Assembly (NCBI RefSeq): GCF_001053185.1
Contig: NZ_CSTD01000004.1
Span: forward strand, 405,124-469,123
Reading direction: 5' to 3'
DNA length: 64,000 nt
Source of the DNA: Mycobacterium bohemicum DSM 44277
GTDB taxonomy: Bacteria > Actinomycetota > Actinomycetes > Mycobacteriales > Mycobacteriaceae
The notes below the pieces were generated by a model. The model had not been told where the DNA came from. It ran no database searches and was given only the letters and a program-made list of their open reading frames with translations. A program made the translations under genes and the position numbers. Positions 8,079-16,499 of this stretch are shown here, in pieces (position 1 is the first letter of the stretch; the number at the start of each line of letters is the position of its first letter).

Positions 8079-8765
8079 TCAGTCCAGCAGGTCCGGGCGG
8101 CGTTCGCGGGTGCGCTGCAGCGAGACCTCGCGGCGCCAGGCGGCGACCCGCGCGTGGTCACCCGACAGCAGCACCTCGGGGACGTCCAGGCCGCGCCAGC
8201 TCGGCGGCCGCGTGTAGCTCGGCCCCTCCAGCAACCGGTCCAGAGCCGGGGAGTGCGAATCGTCGCATGCGGACGCCGGATTGCCCAGCACTCCGGCGAG
8301 CAGTCGCACCACGGCCTCGATCATCACCACTGCCGCCGATTCACCGCCGGGCAACACGTAGTCGCCGATCGAGACCTCCTCGACCCGCATCCGCCGGGCG
8401 GCGTCGTCGACGACGCGCTGATCGATGCCTTCGTAACGGCCACAGGCGAACACCAGGTGCGCCTCCTCGCTCCAGCGCTGCGCGGTGGCCTGGGTGAACA
8501 ACCTGCCGGCGGGCGTCGGGACCGCGAGAAGTGTTTCAGCCGAACAGATTTCGTCCAGCGCTTGGCCCCAGACCGGCGCCTTCATGACCATCCCGGGGCC
8601 GCCGCCGTACGGGGTGTCGTCGACCGAGTGGTGCACGTCGTGGGTCCACCGGCGCAGGTCGTGCACGTGCAGGTCCACCAGCCCAGCGCCGATCGCCTTG
8701 CCCGGCAAAGATTGTCGCAGCGGATCCAGGCAGGCCGGGAAGATCGTGACGACGTCGATCCTCAT
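8079..8765 (-). CDS. trmD: tRNA (guanine-N1)-methyltransferase
   Basis: A 228-residue SPOUT-class enzyme that methylates G37 next to the anticodon of proline, leucine and some arginine tRNAs, preventing +1 frameshifting. Visible motifs are MRIDVVTIFP at the N-terminus, DDTPYGGGPGMVMK, and the trefoil-knot SAM site with VFACGRYEGIDQRV and SIGDYVLPGGESAA. LLSGDHARVAAWRR is the C-terminal domain. The length is normal. Its ATG overlaps the rimM stop by 4 bp, and it is the last gene of the rpsP operon. Confidence 0.96.
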   Translation of the reverse strand: MRIDVVTIFPACLDPLRQSLPGKAIGAGLVDLHVHDLRRWTHDVHHSVDDTPYGGGPGMVMKAPVWGQALDEICSAETLLAVPTPAGRLFTQATAQRWSEEAHLVFACGRYEGIDQRVVDDAARRMRVEEVSIGDYVLPGGESAAVVMIEAVVRLLAGVLGNPASACDDSHSPALDRLLEGPSYTRPPSWRGLDVPEVLLSGDHARVAAWRREVSLQRTRERRPDLLD

Positions 8766-9280
8766 GGGAGATCGAGCAACCCGTCGGGCGGGTCGATCTC
8801 GACGAGACCGTCGGCCAGCGACACCGAGGTGACGATCGCGCTGACGAACGGCACCAGTTTTTCGCCCGATTCGCCTCTGACAGAAAGCAATTCGCCGCCC
8901 GGGGTGTGCAGAACCTCCGCGACGACTCCGACGTCCCGGCCGGCGATCGTCCGGACCCGGAGGCCCTCGAGCTGATGGTCGTAGTAGGTGTCCGGCTCGT
9001 CGATCGGCGGCAGGTCGTCGGACTCCACGACGAACAGGGTGCCCCGCAACTCCTCGGCCGCGTCGCGGTCGTCCACCCCGGCCAGTCGCACCAGCAGCCG
9101 CCCGCCGTGCTCGCGGGCGCTCTCGACGACGTAACCGCGCTCCGGTCCGCCGCGAGGTTGCTTGCCGCGCAACGTGTTACCGGGTGCGAACCGGGCGGCG
9201 GGATCGTCGGTGCGGATCTCCACCACCAGCTCGCCGCCGACGCCGTGCGCCTTGGCCACGCGCCCGACGGTCAACTCCAA
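8762..9280 (-). CDS. rimM: Ribosome maturation factor RimM
   Basis: A 172-residue protein that binds S19 and assists 30S head assembly. The N-terminal RimM beta-barrel starts MELTVGRVAKAHGVGGELVVEIRTDDP, and a C-terminal PRC-barrel spans about residues 95-170 (YYDHQLEGLRV, GEKLVPFVSAIVTSV). Start and stop positions fit the family length. It sits between the KH-domain gene (24 bp upstream) and trmD (4-bp overlap), the conserved rpsP-KH-rimM-trmD order. Confidence 0.95.
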   Translation of the reverse strand: MELTVGRVAKAHGVGGELVVEIRTDDPAARFAPGNTLRGKQPRGGPERGYVVESAREHGGRLLVRLAGVDDRDAAEELRGTLFVVESDDLPPIDEPDTYYDHQLEGLRVRTIAGRDVGVVAEVLHTPGGELLSVRGESGEKLVPFVSAIVTSVSLADGLVEIDPPDGLLDLP

Positions 9281-9304
9281 CGGAGTTCCATGAGCAGCGC
9301 TCCG

Positions 9305-9547
9305 CTACCGGTCGGTGTCCACCACGTCGACGCGGATGCCGCGGCCGCCGATCCCGGCGACCAGCGTGCGCAACGCGGTCGCGGTGCGTCCCCCGCGGCC
9401 GATCACCTTGCCCAGGTCGTCGGGGTGGACGTGGACCTCCACGGTGCGCCCCCGCCGGCTGGTCACCAGGTCCACCCGGACATCGTCGGGGTTGTCGACG
9501 ATCCCGCGCACGAGGTGCTCGACGGCGTCGACGACGACGGTGCTCAT
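9305..9547 (-). CDS. KH-domain RNA-binding protein (YlqC/KhpA type)
   Basis: An 80-residue single-KH protein. The KH GxxG loop is GRGG within HPDDLGKVIGRGGRTATALRTLV at about residues 42-64. KhpA-type proteins bind RNA, often with KhpB, and affect ribosome-associated and cell-division functions in Gram-positives; the mycobacterial role is not settled. It lies 5 bp after rpsP and 24 bp before rimM on the same strand. It corresponds to Rv2908c. Confidence 0.93.
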   Translation of the reverse strand: MSTVVVDAVEHLVRGIVDNPDDVRVDLVTSRRGRTVEVHVHPDDLGKVIGRGGRTATALRTLVAGIGGRGIRVDVVDTDR

Positions 9548-9552
9548 CCGGG

Positions 9553-10113
9553 TCAGCTTTCCGTCGACTCGGACTGCTCGGCGGCCGGCGCCTCCGGGGC
9601 GGCCTCGGCGGCCGGGGCCTCAGCCGCGGGCTCGGGGGTGGCTTCGGGCGCTTCGGGGGCGGCCTCCGCGGCTTCGGGGGTGGCTTCGGCCGCTTCTGGT
9701 GCGGCCTTGGCGGCGGCCTTCTTCGCCGGCGCCTTCTTCTTCGGCCTGGCGGCCTCGGTGGTGGGCGCGCCGTCGGCGGCGGCCAGCGCGGCGTTGAACA
9801 GCTCGAGCTTGCTGGGCTTGGGCGGGGCGACCTTCAGGCGGCCCTCGGCGCCGGGCAGGCCCTTGAACTTCTGCCAGTCACCGGTGATCTTGAGCAGCTT
9901 GAGCACGGGCTCGGTGGGCTGGGCCCCGACGGAAAGCCAGTACTGGGCGCGCTCGGAATTGATCTCGATGAGGCTCGGGTCTTCCTTCGGGTGATACCGG
10001 CCGATGACCTCGATGGAGCGGCCGTCGCGCCGGGTGCGGGCGTCGGCGACGGCGATGCGGTACTGGGGATTGCGGATCTTGCCGAGTCGGGTGAGCTTGA
10101 TCTTCACAGCCAT
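9553..10113 (-). CDS. rpsP: 30S ribosomal protein S16 with long Ala/Glu/Pro tail
   Basis: S16 in its first ~85 residues (MAVKIKLTRLGKIRNPQYRIAVADARTRRDGR, then HPKEDPSLIEINSERAQYWLSVGAQPTE). A long low-complexity C-terminal extension rich in Ala, Glu, Pro and Lys follows (PKKKAPAKKAAAKAAPEAAEATPEAAEA), bringing the protein to 186 residues against about 80-90 in most bacteria. Mycobacterial S16 proteins are known to be extended. The tail should be disordered. I chose the ATG at 10113 because MAVKIKLTR is the universal N-terminus. It is the first gene of the rpsP-KH-rimM-trmD operon. Confidence 0.95.
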   Translation of the reverse strand: MAVKIKLTRLGKIRNPQYRIAVADARTRRDGRSIEVIGRYHPKEDPSLIEINSERAQYWLSVGAQPTEPVLKLLKITGDWQKFKGLPGAEGRLKVAPPKPSKLELFNAALAAADGAPTTEAARPKKKAPAKKAAAKAAPEAAEATPEAAEAAPEAPEATPEPAAEAPAAEAAPEAPAAEQSESTES

Positions 10114-10267
10114 GGTTAAGCGACTTCTCCTGTGTGTGTCACGCTGCAATTCAGCGAGCGGGCGGGATGCCCGGTCCGGTTTTGCCTCGCGTGTGTGACC
10201 ACCGGGCGGCCATAACCGCGCGGCGGACAGCCGCCCATTGTGCCAGAACCCGGCGCCCGGGCAGAAA

Positions 10268-10687
10268 TCACATCACCTTCTGGAAGACCTTCGCCTCCAC
10301 CCGACGCGTCATCCGCCACCCCTCGGGCGTGCGGACGAATTCGTCGTCGTACCACAGCCCGCAGAACAGGATCTGGTCGCTGTCGCCGGGCAGCACCATC
10401 GGGTTGAAGCAGATAACCCGCGACGACGCGGTGTCCCCCTCGATGCGCACCGAGAAGTTGCCCAGCATGTGCGCATACACCGGGAAGGTCGGCAGCACCT
10501 CCGACAGCCACTTCTTGACCTCGGGATAGTGGCCGTCGATGCCGCCCAGCGCGCGGTAGTCGATGTAGGCGTCGGGGGTAAAAACTTTGTCCAGGTCGTC
10601 GAATCGGCGCTGATCGATGGCGGAGGAATAGTCCACCAGCAGCTGCTGGATCTCCAGGCGGTCGGATATTTCGGCCAGGCTCAACAT
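10268..10687 (-). CDS. SnoaL/NTF2-like domain protein
   Basis: A 139-residue NTF2-like (SnoaL) protein with the pattern LAEISDRLEIQQLLVDYSSAIDQRRFDDLDKVFTPDAYIDYRALGG at the N-terminus. WYDDEFVRTPEGWRMTRRVEAKVF lies at the C-terminus. This fold is shared by small ligand-binding proteins, dehydratases and isomerases, and no substrate can be named. I prefer the ATG at 10687 (MLSLAEIS) over the one at 10702. It corresponds to Rv2910c. No operon partner is evident; it is divergent from the MDMPI-family gene 70 bp away. Confidence 0.85.
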   Translation of the reverse strand: MLSLAEISDRLEIQQLLVDYSSAIDQRRFDDLDKVFTPDAYIDYRALGGIDGHYPEVKKWLSEVLPTFPVYAHMLGNFSVRIEGDTASSRVICFNPMVLPGDSDQILFCGLWYDDEFVRTPEGWRMTRRVEAKVFQKVM

Positions 10688-10757
10688 GCATCGATTCAAC
10701 ACGAGGCCGGCGCTCCGAAGACCGGGAGGCGTCGGTCACCGGCTCTACGATGCACCC

Positions 10758-11345
10758 ATGAACGACCCGACCGCCCTTATCGGGCCGATGGCCGGCCAGG
10801 CTATCGACCTCCTTGTCCACGCGGTGGAGCGAATTTCGCCGGAGAGCTGGGACCACCCGTCCAACCTGGACGGCTGGAGCGTTCGCGAACTGGTCGGTCA
10901 CGCCACCGGCAGCGCGGCGAAGATCGTCGCGCTCGTCGCGGACCAACCGCTCTGGGCCGGCCCGTCGAAGCCGCAGGACTGGGTCTGCGAGGACCCCGCG
11001 GCGAAGCTGCGCGAACTCGCCACCCGGCTCGAGGAGGCCTTGCCCGCGGCCGACTTCGACGCCATGCGGACGTCGCCGCAGGGCGAGGTCCCGCTGCGCC
11101 GCGCCCTGACGTTTCCCGTCTCCGATGTGGCGATTCACAGCTGGGACGTGCAACGCTCACTGGGCCGGCCGGCCGAACTGCCGGAGGACCTGCTGGGGCT
11201 GTGCCGTGCGCTTGTGGAGTCGATGCCGCAGGAGGCGCTGCGCCGGCCGGGCGGCTTCGGTCCGGCGCAACCGTTCCCACCGGACGCGACGCCGACGTCC
11301 CGGCTCATGGCCTACCTCGGACGCTCGGTCGACGGCCCCGGCTGA
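10758..11345 (+). CDS. TIGR03086-type mycothiol-dependent maleylpyruvate isomerase-like (DinB superfamily) protein
   Basis: A 195-residue protein with the mycothiol-dependent maleylpyruvate isomerase N-terminal pattern: a GxxAxxLL...WDHPSNLDGWSVRELVGHATGSAAKI segment at about residues 10-55. The conserved W, RELVxH His and a later DVAIHSWDV His are the usual metal ligands of DinB-fold enzymes. The substrate is unknown. The ATG at 10758 (MNDPTALIG) begins just before homology. As far as I recall, M. tuberculosis has no gene here between Rv2910c and dacB2, so it is accessory. Confidence 0.78.
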   Translation: MNDPTALIGPMAGQAIDLLVHAVERISPESWDHPSNLDGWSVRELVGHATGSAAKIVALVADQPLWAGPSKPQDWVCEDPAAKLRELATRLEEALPAADFDAMRTSPQGEVPLRRALTFPVSDVAIHSWDVQRSLGRPAELPEDLLGLCRALVESMPQEALRRPGGFGPAQPFPPDATPTSRLMAYLGRSVDGPG

Positions 11346-11489
11346 TTGCCCGGGCGAGCCCAATCCGGCGGGCAGCACCCGCGCCCTGGGACAACAGCGT
11401 GTGTGCCACGACTACTACTGGGATTACTAGGCGTGCACGACATCGGCGACGGCGCGTTCTACGCCCGGCGCGACATGCCCTGGCACTAG
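11346..11489 (+). pseudogene. Possible decayed small secreted-protein remnant split across three frames
   Basis: Directly after the MDMPI-family stop, three consecutive short in-strand segments in different frames read like one protein tail. APAPWDNSV is at about 11375-11401, VCHDYYWDY to a stop at 11430, and GVHDIGDGAFYARRDMPWH to a stop at 11489. The aromatic/His/Cys-rich composition differs from random GC-rich translation. Two indels would join them. No start codon or signal peptide is identifiable, and the resemblance to small exported mycobacterial proteins is an impression only. Confidence 0.3.
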
Positions 11490-11535
11490 TCGCGCAATGG
11501 GCGTTCTGCCGGCACGGGCGTTAAACTCGGCGCCC

Positions 11536-12405
11536 ATGCGCAAGCTGATGGGGGTGATCGCCGCTGCGCTGGCGATCGGTACGTGCGGCATGGCGACGTC
11601 GCGGGCAGACAGCGTCCAGCCGGTCGGTTCGATGCCCATTCCCGACGGCCCGGCTCAGACCTGGATCGTGGCCGACATGGACAGCGGTCAGGTGCTGGCC
11701 GGGCGCGACCAGAACGTCGCCCACCCGCCCGCGAGCACCATCAAGGTGCTGTTGGCGCTGGTCGCCCTGGACCAGGTGAGCCTGGACCAGACCGTCGTCG
11801 CCGACACCGCCGACACCGAGGTCGAGTGCAACTGCGTCGGGATCAAACCGGGCCGCACCTACACCGCGCGCCAGCTGCTGGACGGCCTGCTCCTGGTCTC
11901 GGGCAACGACGCCGCCAACACGCTGGCGCACATGCTGGGCGGCGCCGACGCCACCGTGGCCAAGATGAACGCCAAGGCCGCGTCCCTGGGCGCGATGAGC
12001 ACCCACGCCGCGACCCCATCCGGGCTGGACGGCCCAGCCGGCTCCGGCGCGTCGACGGCGCACGACCTCGCCGTGATCTTCCGCGCCGCGATGGCCAACC
12101 CGGTCTTCGCCCAGATCACCGCCGAACCGTCGGCGATGTTCCCCACAGACACCGGTAACCAGCCGATCACCAACCAGGACGAGCTGTTGTCGCGCTACCC
12201 CGGCGCGATCGGCGGCAAGACCGGCTTCACCGACGCGGCCCGCAAGACGTTCGTCGGCGCCGCCGCCCGCGGCGGCCGGCGGCTGGTGATCGCCATGATG
12301 TACGGGCTGGTGAAGCCCGGCGGGCCGTCGTACTGGGACCAGGCCGCCAGCCTGTTCGACTGGGGGTTCGCGCTCAATCCTGAGACGGGCGTCGGATCGC
12401 TGTAA
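11536..12405 (+). CDS. dacB2: D-alanyl-D-alanine carboxypeptidase (PBP5-like)
   Basis: A 289-residue low-molecular-weight penicillin-binding protein that trims the terminal D-Ala from peptidoglycan stem peptides. A signal peptide (KLMGVIAAALAIGTCGMATSRADS) is followed by the S11 peptidase domain. The active-site motifs are PASTIK (SxxK), VSGNDAAN (SxN) and GGKTGFT (KTG). An ECNCVG segment may form a disulfide. The ATG at 11536 (MRKLMGV) begins the signal peptide; the in-frame upstream start at 11497 would bury it. It corresponds to Rv2911. The stop abuts the convergent TetR stop with no gap. Confidence 0.93.
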   Translation: MRKLMGVIAAALAIGTCGMATSRADSVQPVGSMPIPDGPAQTWIVADMDSGQVLAGRDQNVAHPPASTIKVLLALVALDQVSLDQTVVADTADTEVECNCVGIKPGRTYTARQLLDGLLLVSGNDAANTLAHMLGGADATVAKMNAKAASLGAMSTHAATPSGLDGPAGSGASTAHDLAVIFRAAMANPVFAQITAEPSAMFPTDTGNQPITNQDELLSRYPGAIGGKTGFTDAARKTFVGAAARGGRRLVIAMMYGLVKPGGPSYWDQAASLFDWGFALNPETGVGSL

Positions 12406-13002
12406 CTAGCTGCCCGGCACCAGTCCGGTGATCAGCGTCGTCAGCAGCGCGATCCGCCGCTCCTCGATGTCGGGCTGGGGCAGCACCCCGCGCACCAGCG
12501 CGGCCCCGTCGAAGACGTTCGTCAGCAGGGCCACCAGCACCGGAAACGTCTCGGCGGGAACGCTTTCCGCCCCCGGCAGCGTCCGCGCGGCTTCGTAGAT
12601 CTTGGTGGTGTAGGGACCCAGCGCGTCGCGCAGATGGGCGTTGAGCTTCTCGTCGGTGCGGGCGGCGACCATCAATTCGTAGAGCACCGCATTGGTCGGT
12701 CGGCTGGTGATGTCCCGCAGGATCGTCAGGGCGGCCTCCAGCGCCGGCCGGTCGGCGGGTATTTCCGTCACCTGCTTGGTGAACGACTCCACCTGGCGGC
12801 GCAGCACCTCGGACGCCGTCGCGGCCATGAAATCGCTCATCGTCTCGAAGTGGCGGAACAACGCCCCCACCGACACCCCGGCGCGCTTGCTGATCACGGC
12901 CGCCGACGCCCGGGCGTAGCCCACCTCGACGATGCTCGCGATGCCGGCCTCGAGGAGCCGCCCGACGGTCTCCTCGCGGCGCTGCTGCTGGGTCCTGGCC
13001 AT
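12406..13002 (-). CDS. TetR/AcrR family transcriptional regulator
   Basis: A 198-residue repressor. The N-terminal helix-turn-helix covers about residues 10-55 (LLEAGIASIVEVGYARASAAVISKRAGVSVGALFRHFETMSDFM). The all-helical ligand domain follows. It starts one base after the stop of the upstream amidohydrolase, so the two are co-transcribed. It probably controls that operon; a candidate operator with a GAGTACTC core lies upstream of the amidohydrolase. It corresponds to Rv2912c. The ligand is unknown. Confidence 0.9.
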   Translation of the reverse strand: MARTQQQRREETVGRLLEAGIASIVEVGYARASAAVISKRAGVSVGALFRHFETMSDFMAATASEVLRRQVESFTKQVTEIPADRPALEAALTILRDITSRPTNAVLYELMVAARTDEKLNAHLRDALGPYTTKIYEAARTLPGAESVPAETFPVLVALLTNVFDGAALVRGVLPQPDIEERRIALLTTLITGLVPGS

Positions 13003-13003
13003 G

Positions 13004-14785
13004 TCAGACGCCGACCGCCGCCGCCGACCGAGCGTCCGCCCGCAGGTATCGCCCGGACTTCACGGTTTGGCCGTAGCCCTCGCGGAACCGCCCCTGGCGG
13101 AAGACGACCGCGCCGCCCACGCCGGTGGCGACGACGGCGTCGTCGTTGCGGTTGACCATCCGGCGCAGCCCGCCGTAGAACGGCACCTCTTCCTCGTGGT
13201 AGCCGTCGACCGCGTCGTTGAGACCGGCCGGGTCGATCACGACGAAGTCCGCGCGGTCGCCCGCGCGCAGCGTGCCGGCGTCGAGGCCGAACCACTCCGC
13301 CAGCTCGCCGGTCAGGCGGTGCACCGCCCTCTCGGTGGACAGGAACGGCCTGCCGGCCCGGTGGGCGTCGCGGGTCCGCTTGAGCATTTTCAGCGGGAAG
13401 TTGTAGAACGCCATGTTGCGCAGGTGGGCACCGGCGTCGGAGAAGCCCATGTGCACGCTGGGCTCGGCGGCCAGCTTGTCGAGCTGTTTGGGCCGGTGGT
13501 TGGCCACGATCGTCGTCCACCGGACGTTGCGCTCGCCGTTTTCGACCAGCACGTCGAGGAACGCGTCGAGCGGGTGCAGGCCGCGCTCGTCGGCGATGGC
13601 GCCAAAACTCTTGCCGATCAACGACTTATCCGGGCATTCGACGATCACCGCGTCGTGGAAGTCGCGGTGCCACAACGAGGGACCCAGCTTGACGCGGTCG
13701 AACTCCCGCCGGAAGCGCCGCCGGTAGGACTCGTCGGCCAGCAGCTCGTTGCGCTCGAGCTGATCGCGCAGGTGCAGCGCGGCGGTCCCGGCACCGAACT
13801 CCTCGAAGACCGGCAAATCGATTCCGTCGGAATACAATTCGAACGGAACCGGCAGGTGCTGGAACCGCACGCTGGACCCCAGCAGCTTGTTCAGCAGCCG
13901 GGTGCCCAGCCCGAAGGTGTGCACGGCCAGTGGCATCGACTTGGCGTCGGCGGACACCAGTAGGCTCATTCGGACGCCCTTGCGGCGGTTGAGGATTCGG
14001 CTGCTGGTCAGAAAGAACATCAGGCCCGACGACGGCTTGTCCACGTTGGGGGCGCTCTGCAAGATGCGGCCGCGCTTGCGCAACACCTTGATCAACCGCC
14101 GCCGTTCCCGCCAGGTCGCGAACGTGGACGGCAGGGCGCGCGAGCGGAACCGGTCGCCGTCGAGCTTGTCGATCGCCGCGTCCATCCCGGACATGCCCAG
14201 CATGCCCGCGTCCAGCGCCTCCTCGAGCAGGGCTTCCATCTTCTGCAGTTCGCCCTCGGTCGGCCGCACGCTGGCGTCCGTCGCCCGATCCAGGCCGAGC
14301 ACCGTGGCACGCAGGTCCGAATGACCAAGCAGCGAGCCGATATTCGGCCCCAGGGGCAGAGTGTCGATCGCCTCGACGTATTCGGCCGCCGTCGACCAGG
14401 TCCGGTGCGACGCTAAAGCGCCGTAGACGTATTCGCGCGGCACCGCCTCGACCCGGCTGAACAGGTCGGCCGCGTCCTGCGAGCCGGCGTACACCGTGGA
14501 CAGCGAGCAATTGCCGAGCAGCACCGTCGTCACGCCGTGGCGCACCGACTCGCCCAGCCCCGGATTCAGCAGCACCTCGGCGTCGTAGTGGGTGTGCACG
14601 TCGATGAAGCCCGGCATCACCCATTTACCGGCCGCGTCGATCACGTCGGGGCAGCCGCTCTCGTCGAGCGGAGTCTCGGACACCGTGGCCAGCACGCCGT
14701 CGCGGATGCCGAGCGTCCGCGTCTGCGCCGGGCGCCCGGTGCCGTCGAACCACAATCCGTCGCGAATGATCACGTCGTAGGTCAT
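13004..14785 (-). CDS. N-acyl-D-amino-acid deacylase-like amidohydrolase
   Basis: A 593-residue metal-dependent amidohydrolase of the D-aminoacylase family (Rv2913c type). The N-terminal metal site is DVHTHYD near residue 62. SLLGHSDLR and VHTFG-type strands follow, and the last barrel Asp lies in GFSDAGAHLRNMAFYNFPL near residue 460. The terminal RADFVVIDP block completes the urease-like composite beta-domain. Such enzymes hydrolyse N-acyl-D-amino acids or related amides; the real substrate is unknown. The ATG at 14785 is preceded by GGGAGG. The gene is followed after 1 bp by the TetR regulator. Confidence 0.88.
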   Translation of the reverse strand: MTYDVIIRDGLWFDGTGRPAQTRTLGIRDGVLATVSETPLDESGCPDVIDAAGKWVMPGFIDVHTHYDAEVLLNPGLGESVRHGVTTVLLGNCSLSTVYAGSQDAADLFSRVEAVPREYVYGALASHRTWSTAAEYVEAIDTLPLGPNIGSLLGHSDLRATVLGLDRATDASVRPTEGELQKMEALLEEALDAGMLGMSGMDAAIDKLDGDRFRSRALPSTFATWRERRRLIKVLRKRGRILQSAPNVDKPSSGLMFFLTSSRILNRRKGVRMSLLVSADAKSMPLAVHTFGLGTRLLNKLLGSSVRFQHLPVPFELYSDGIDLPVFEEFGAGTAALHLRDQLERNELLADESYRRRFRREFDRVKLGPSLWHRDFHDAVIVECPDKSLIGKSFGAIADERGLHPLDAFLDVLVENGERNVRWTTIVANHRPKQLDKLAAEPSVHMGFSDAGAHLRNMAFYNFPLKMLKRTRDAHRAGRPFLSTERAVHRLTGELAEWFGLDAGTLRAGDRADFVVIDPAGLNDAVDGYHEEEVPFYGGLRRMVNRNDDAVVATGVGGAVVFRQGRFREGYGQTVKSGRYLRADARSAAAVGV

Positions 14786-14832
14786 TGCTGCCTCCCAGCT
14801 GTCCGGTGTGGGAGAACCGTAACATAGATAGT

Positions 14833-14840
14833 GAGTACTC
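14833..14840. promoter_or_regulatory. Candidate operator core for the downstream TetR regulator
   Basis: The 62-bp gap between pknI and the amidohydrolase start is AT-rich and centred on the perfect palindrome GAGTACTC. It is flanked by AGATA on one side and TATCT on the other at unequal distances. Such a site between the promoter and the first gene of a regulator-containing operon is where a TetR autorepressor would bind. No consensus for this regulator is known to me. Confidence 0.35.
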
Positions 14841-14847
14841 GCAATCT

Positions 14848-16462
14848 TTATCTGGCGTGCGGTCCCTCTGTCGGGGCATCGGGCGGCGCGTCGCCGCTAC
14901 GGCGCAGCACTGCCGGGGTGCGCTCGACGGCCGACCGCTGCCCGCATTCGTTGGTCTGCACCGTGACGGTCTCCTCGCCGACGAGCTCGCCGCGCGCCTG
15001 CGGTCCCAGCGACAGCACGACCGTCGTCGCCTGGCTCTGCGTCAGCCCGTCGGGCCCGACGCAGGCGACCTGCACCTCGTCGGGCTGCGACTGCCAGCGA
15101 CCGTCCCGGAACCGCATAACCAGCTGACGCCCCGACGCCCCCGCGTGCTCGCCGCCGTCGAGCGAAGTCGCGGTGGCGGTGCAGGAGGCCGCGACGCATG
15201 AGGAGTGAAAGACCCACCAGCTGTTCACGTCCGGCGGTCGCGGGTCGGCCGTGTAGTTGAAGGTCTGCTTGCTGCGCTCGACCTGGAGGCGGTAGGTGCC
15301 GTCGAGCGGCTCGGGTGCGGCGGGAGCCAACGTCGGAACCGGCGCGGGCGCGGCAACGCGGGACGACGGGACCGGCGACGCGACCGGGGCGCGGCCGACC
15401 CCGGTCGTGCGCCCGACGAGGACGCCGGCGGCGATCAGCCCGGACACCACCACCGCCGCCGCGACGGCGAGCACCACCCGGCGGGGACTGGGCTTGCGCG
15501 GCACGGTCGCAACGCGATGCGGGGCCGGGCGCCCGGCGGCCGCGGATACCTGGCGGGCGACGGGACCGGGTACCGACCGCGGCGCCCGGATGGGAGCCAC
15601 CGGATTCCGGACGGCGGATCCGACCGCGGCGGGCGCCTTCCTCGCGTGGGCTCGGTATTCGGCGACGACGGCGGGGCGGGGTGCCTGGGGGGCGCGCGTG
15701 GCGATCGCCACGCCGGCGCGTTCGTTGGCCGCGTCGGCGAACGCGCGGCAGGTCGTGAACCGGTCGGCGGGCCGCGCGGCGAGCGCCCTGGCGAACACGC
15801 CGTCGAGGTAGGCCAGTTCGGGCCGCTGGTCGCTGAGCCGGGGTGGCTGCTGCGCCGGCGGCGGGGCCCCGGTCAGCAGGTCGAACGCGACCGCCGCCAG
15901 GGCGTACCTCGGCGCCGGTGAGCGCTTCGGGCGCGGCGTAGCCGGTGTGGCCCGGGGGCCGCCGGGCTATCCCGAAGTCGCTGAGCAGGATCCGCTGTTC
16001 GCCCTCCCCCCGGCCGGTCAGCAGGATGTTTGTGGGCCGGACATCGCGGTGCAGCATCCAGCGCTCGTGCGCGTAGTCGAGCGCTCCCGCGACGGCGGCG
16101 ACGATGGCGAGCACCTCACCGGCCGGTGCCACGGCCGGGAACCAGTCGGCCATCAGCTGGGCCGCGTTGATGCCGTCGACGTACTCCATCGCCACGTACA
16201 GCCGGCCGTGAAACTCGCCGCGCTCGTCCACCGCCACGATGTGCGCGTGACGCAGGGTCGCCGCGACCGGGGTCTCCGCCTGGAACCGCCGGATGAATTC
16301 GGCGTCGGCCGACATCGCCGGCGAGAGCACCTTCAGCGCCCGCCACCGCGCCGACCGCGGGTCCTGCACCAGGTAGACATCACCGGTCGCCCCGGAGCCC
16401 AGCCTCCGCGCGATCACATACCCGGCAAACGTCGCGCCGCTGGCCAGCGCCTCCAACGCCAT
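14848..16462 (-). pseudogene. pknI: Serine/threonine protein kinase PknI, frameshifted
   Basis: The N-terminal kinase frame runs from the ATG at 16462: G-loop LGSGATGDVYL, catalytic Lys in ALKVLS, HRDVRPTN, DFG, and APEALTGAE. After this the frame turns into nonsense at about 15918. The correct continuation, YALAAVAFDLLTGAPP, resumes in another frame and runs to a stop at 14848. It passes through a membrane helix (VVLAVAAAVVVSGLIAAGVLVG) and a Cys-containing extracellular domain (LDGTYRLQVERSKQTFNY, CVGPDG, TNECGQ). Compared with Rv2914c, about 8 residues just after APE appear lost, consistent with a deletion of roughly 20-25 bases. Either the gene is broken or the assembly has an error. If it is read as encoded, the predicted 521-residue product has a nonsense C-terminus. 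Confidence 0.82.
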
Positions 16463-16499
16463 CGTGCGATCCTAGTCGCGATCGCGACGCCGCGCCGCG

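Noticed and set aside
9560..9760. Frameshift or repeat artefact in rpsP
   Set aside because: Mycobacterial S16 proteins have long low-complexity Ala/Glu/Pro/Lys tails; the frame is continuous and ends just before the KH gene.
14897..16462. pknI as a normal 521-residue gene
   Set aside because: After APEALTGAE the frame encodes Arg/Gly/Pro nonsense, while the true kinase and sensor sequence continues in another frame to 14848.
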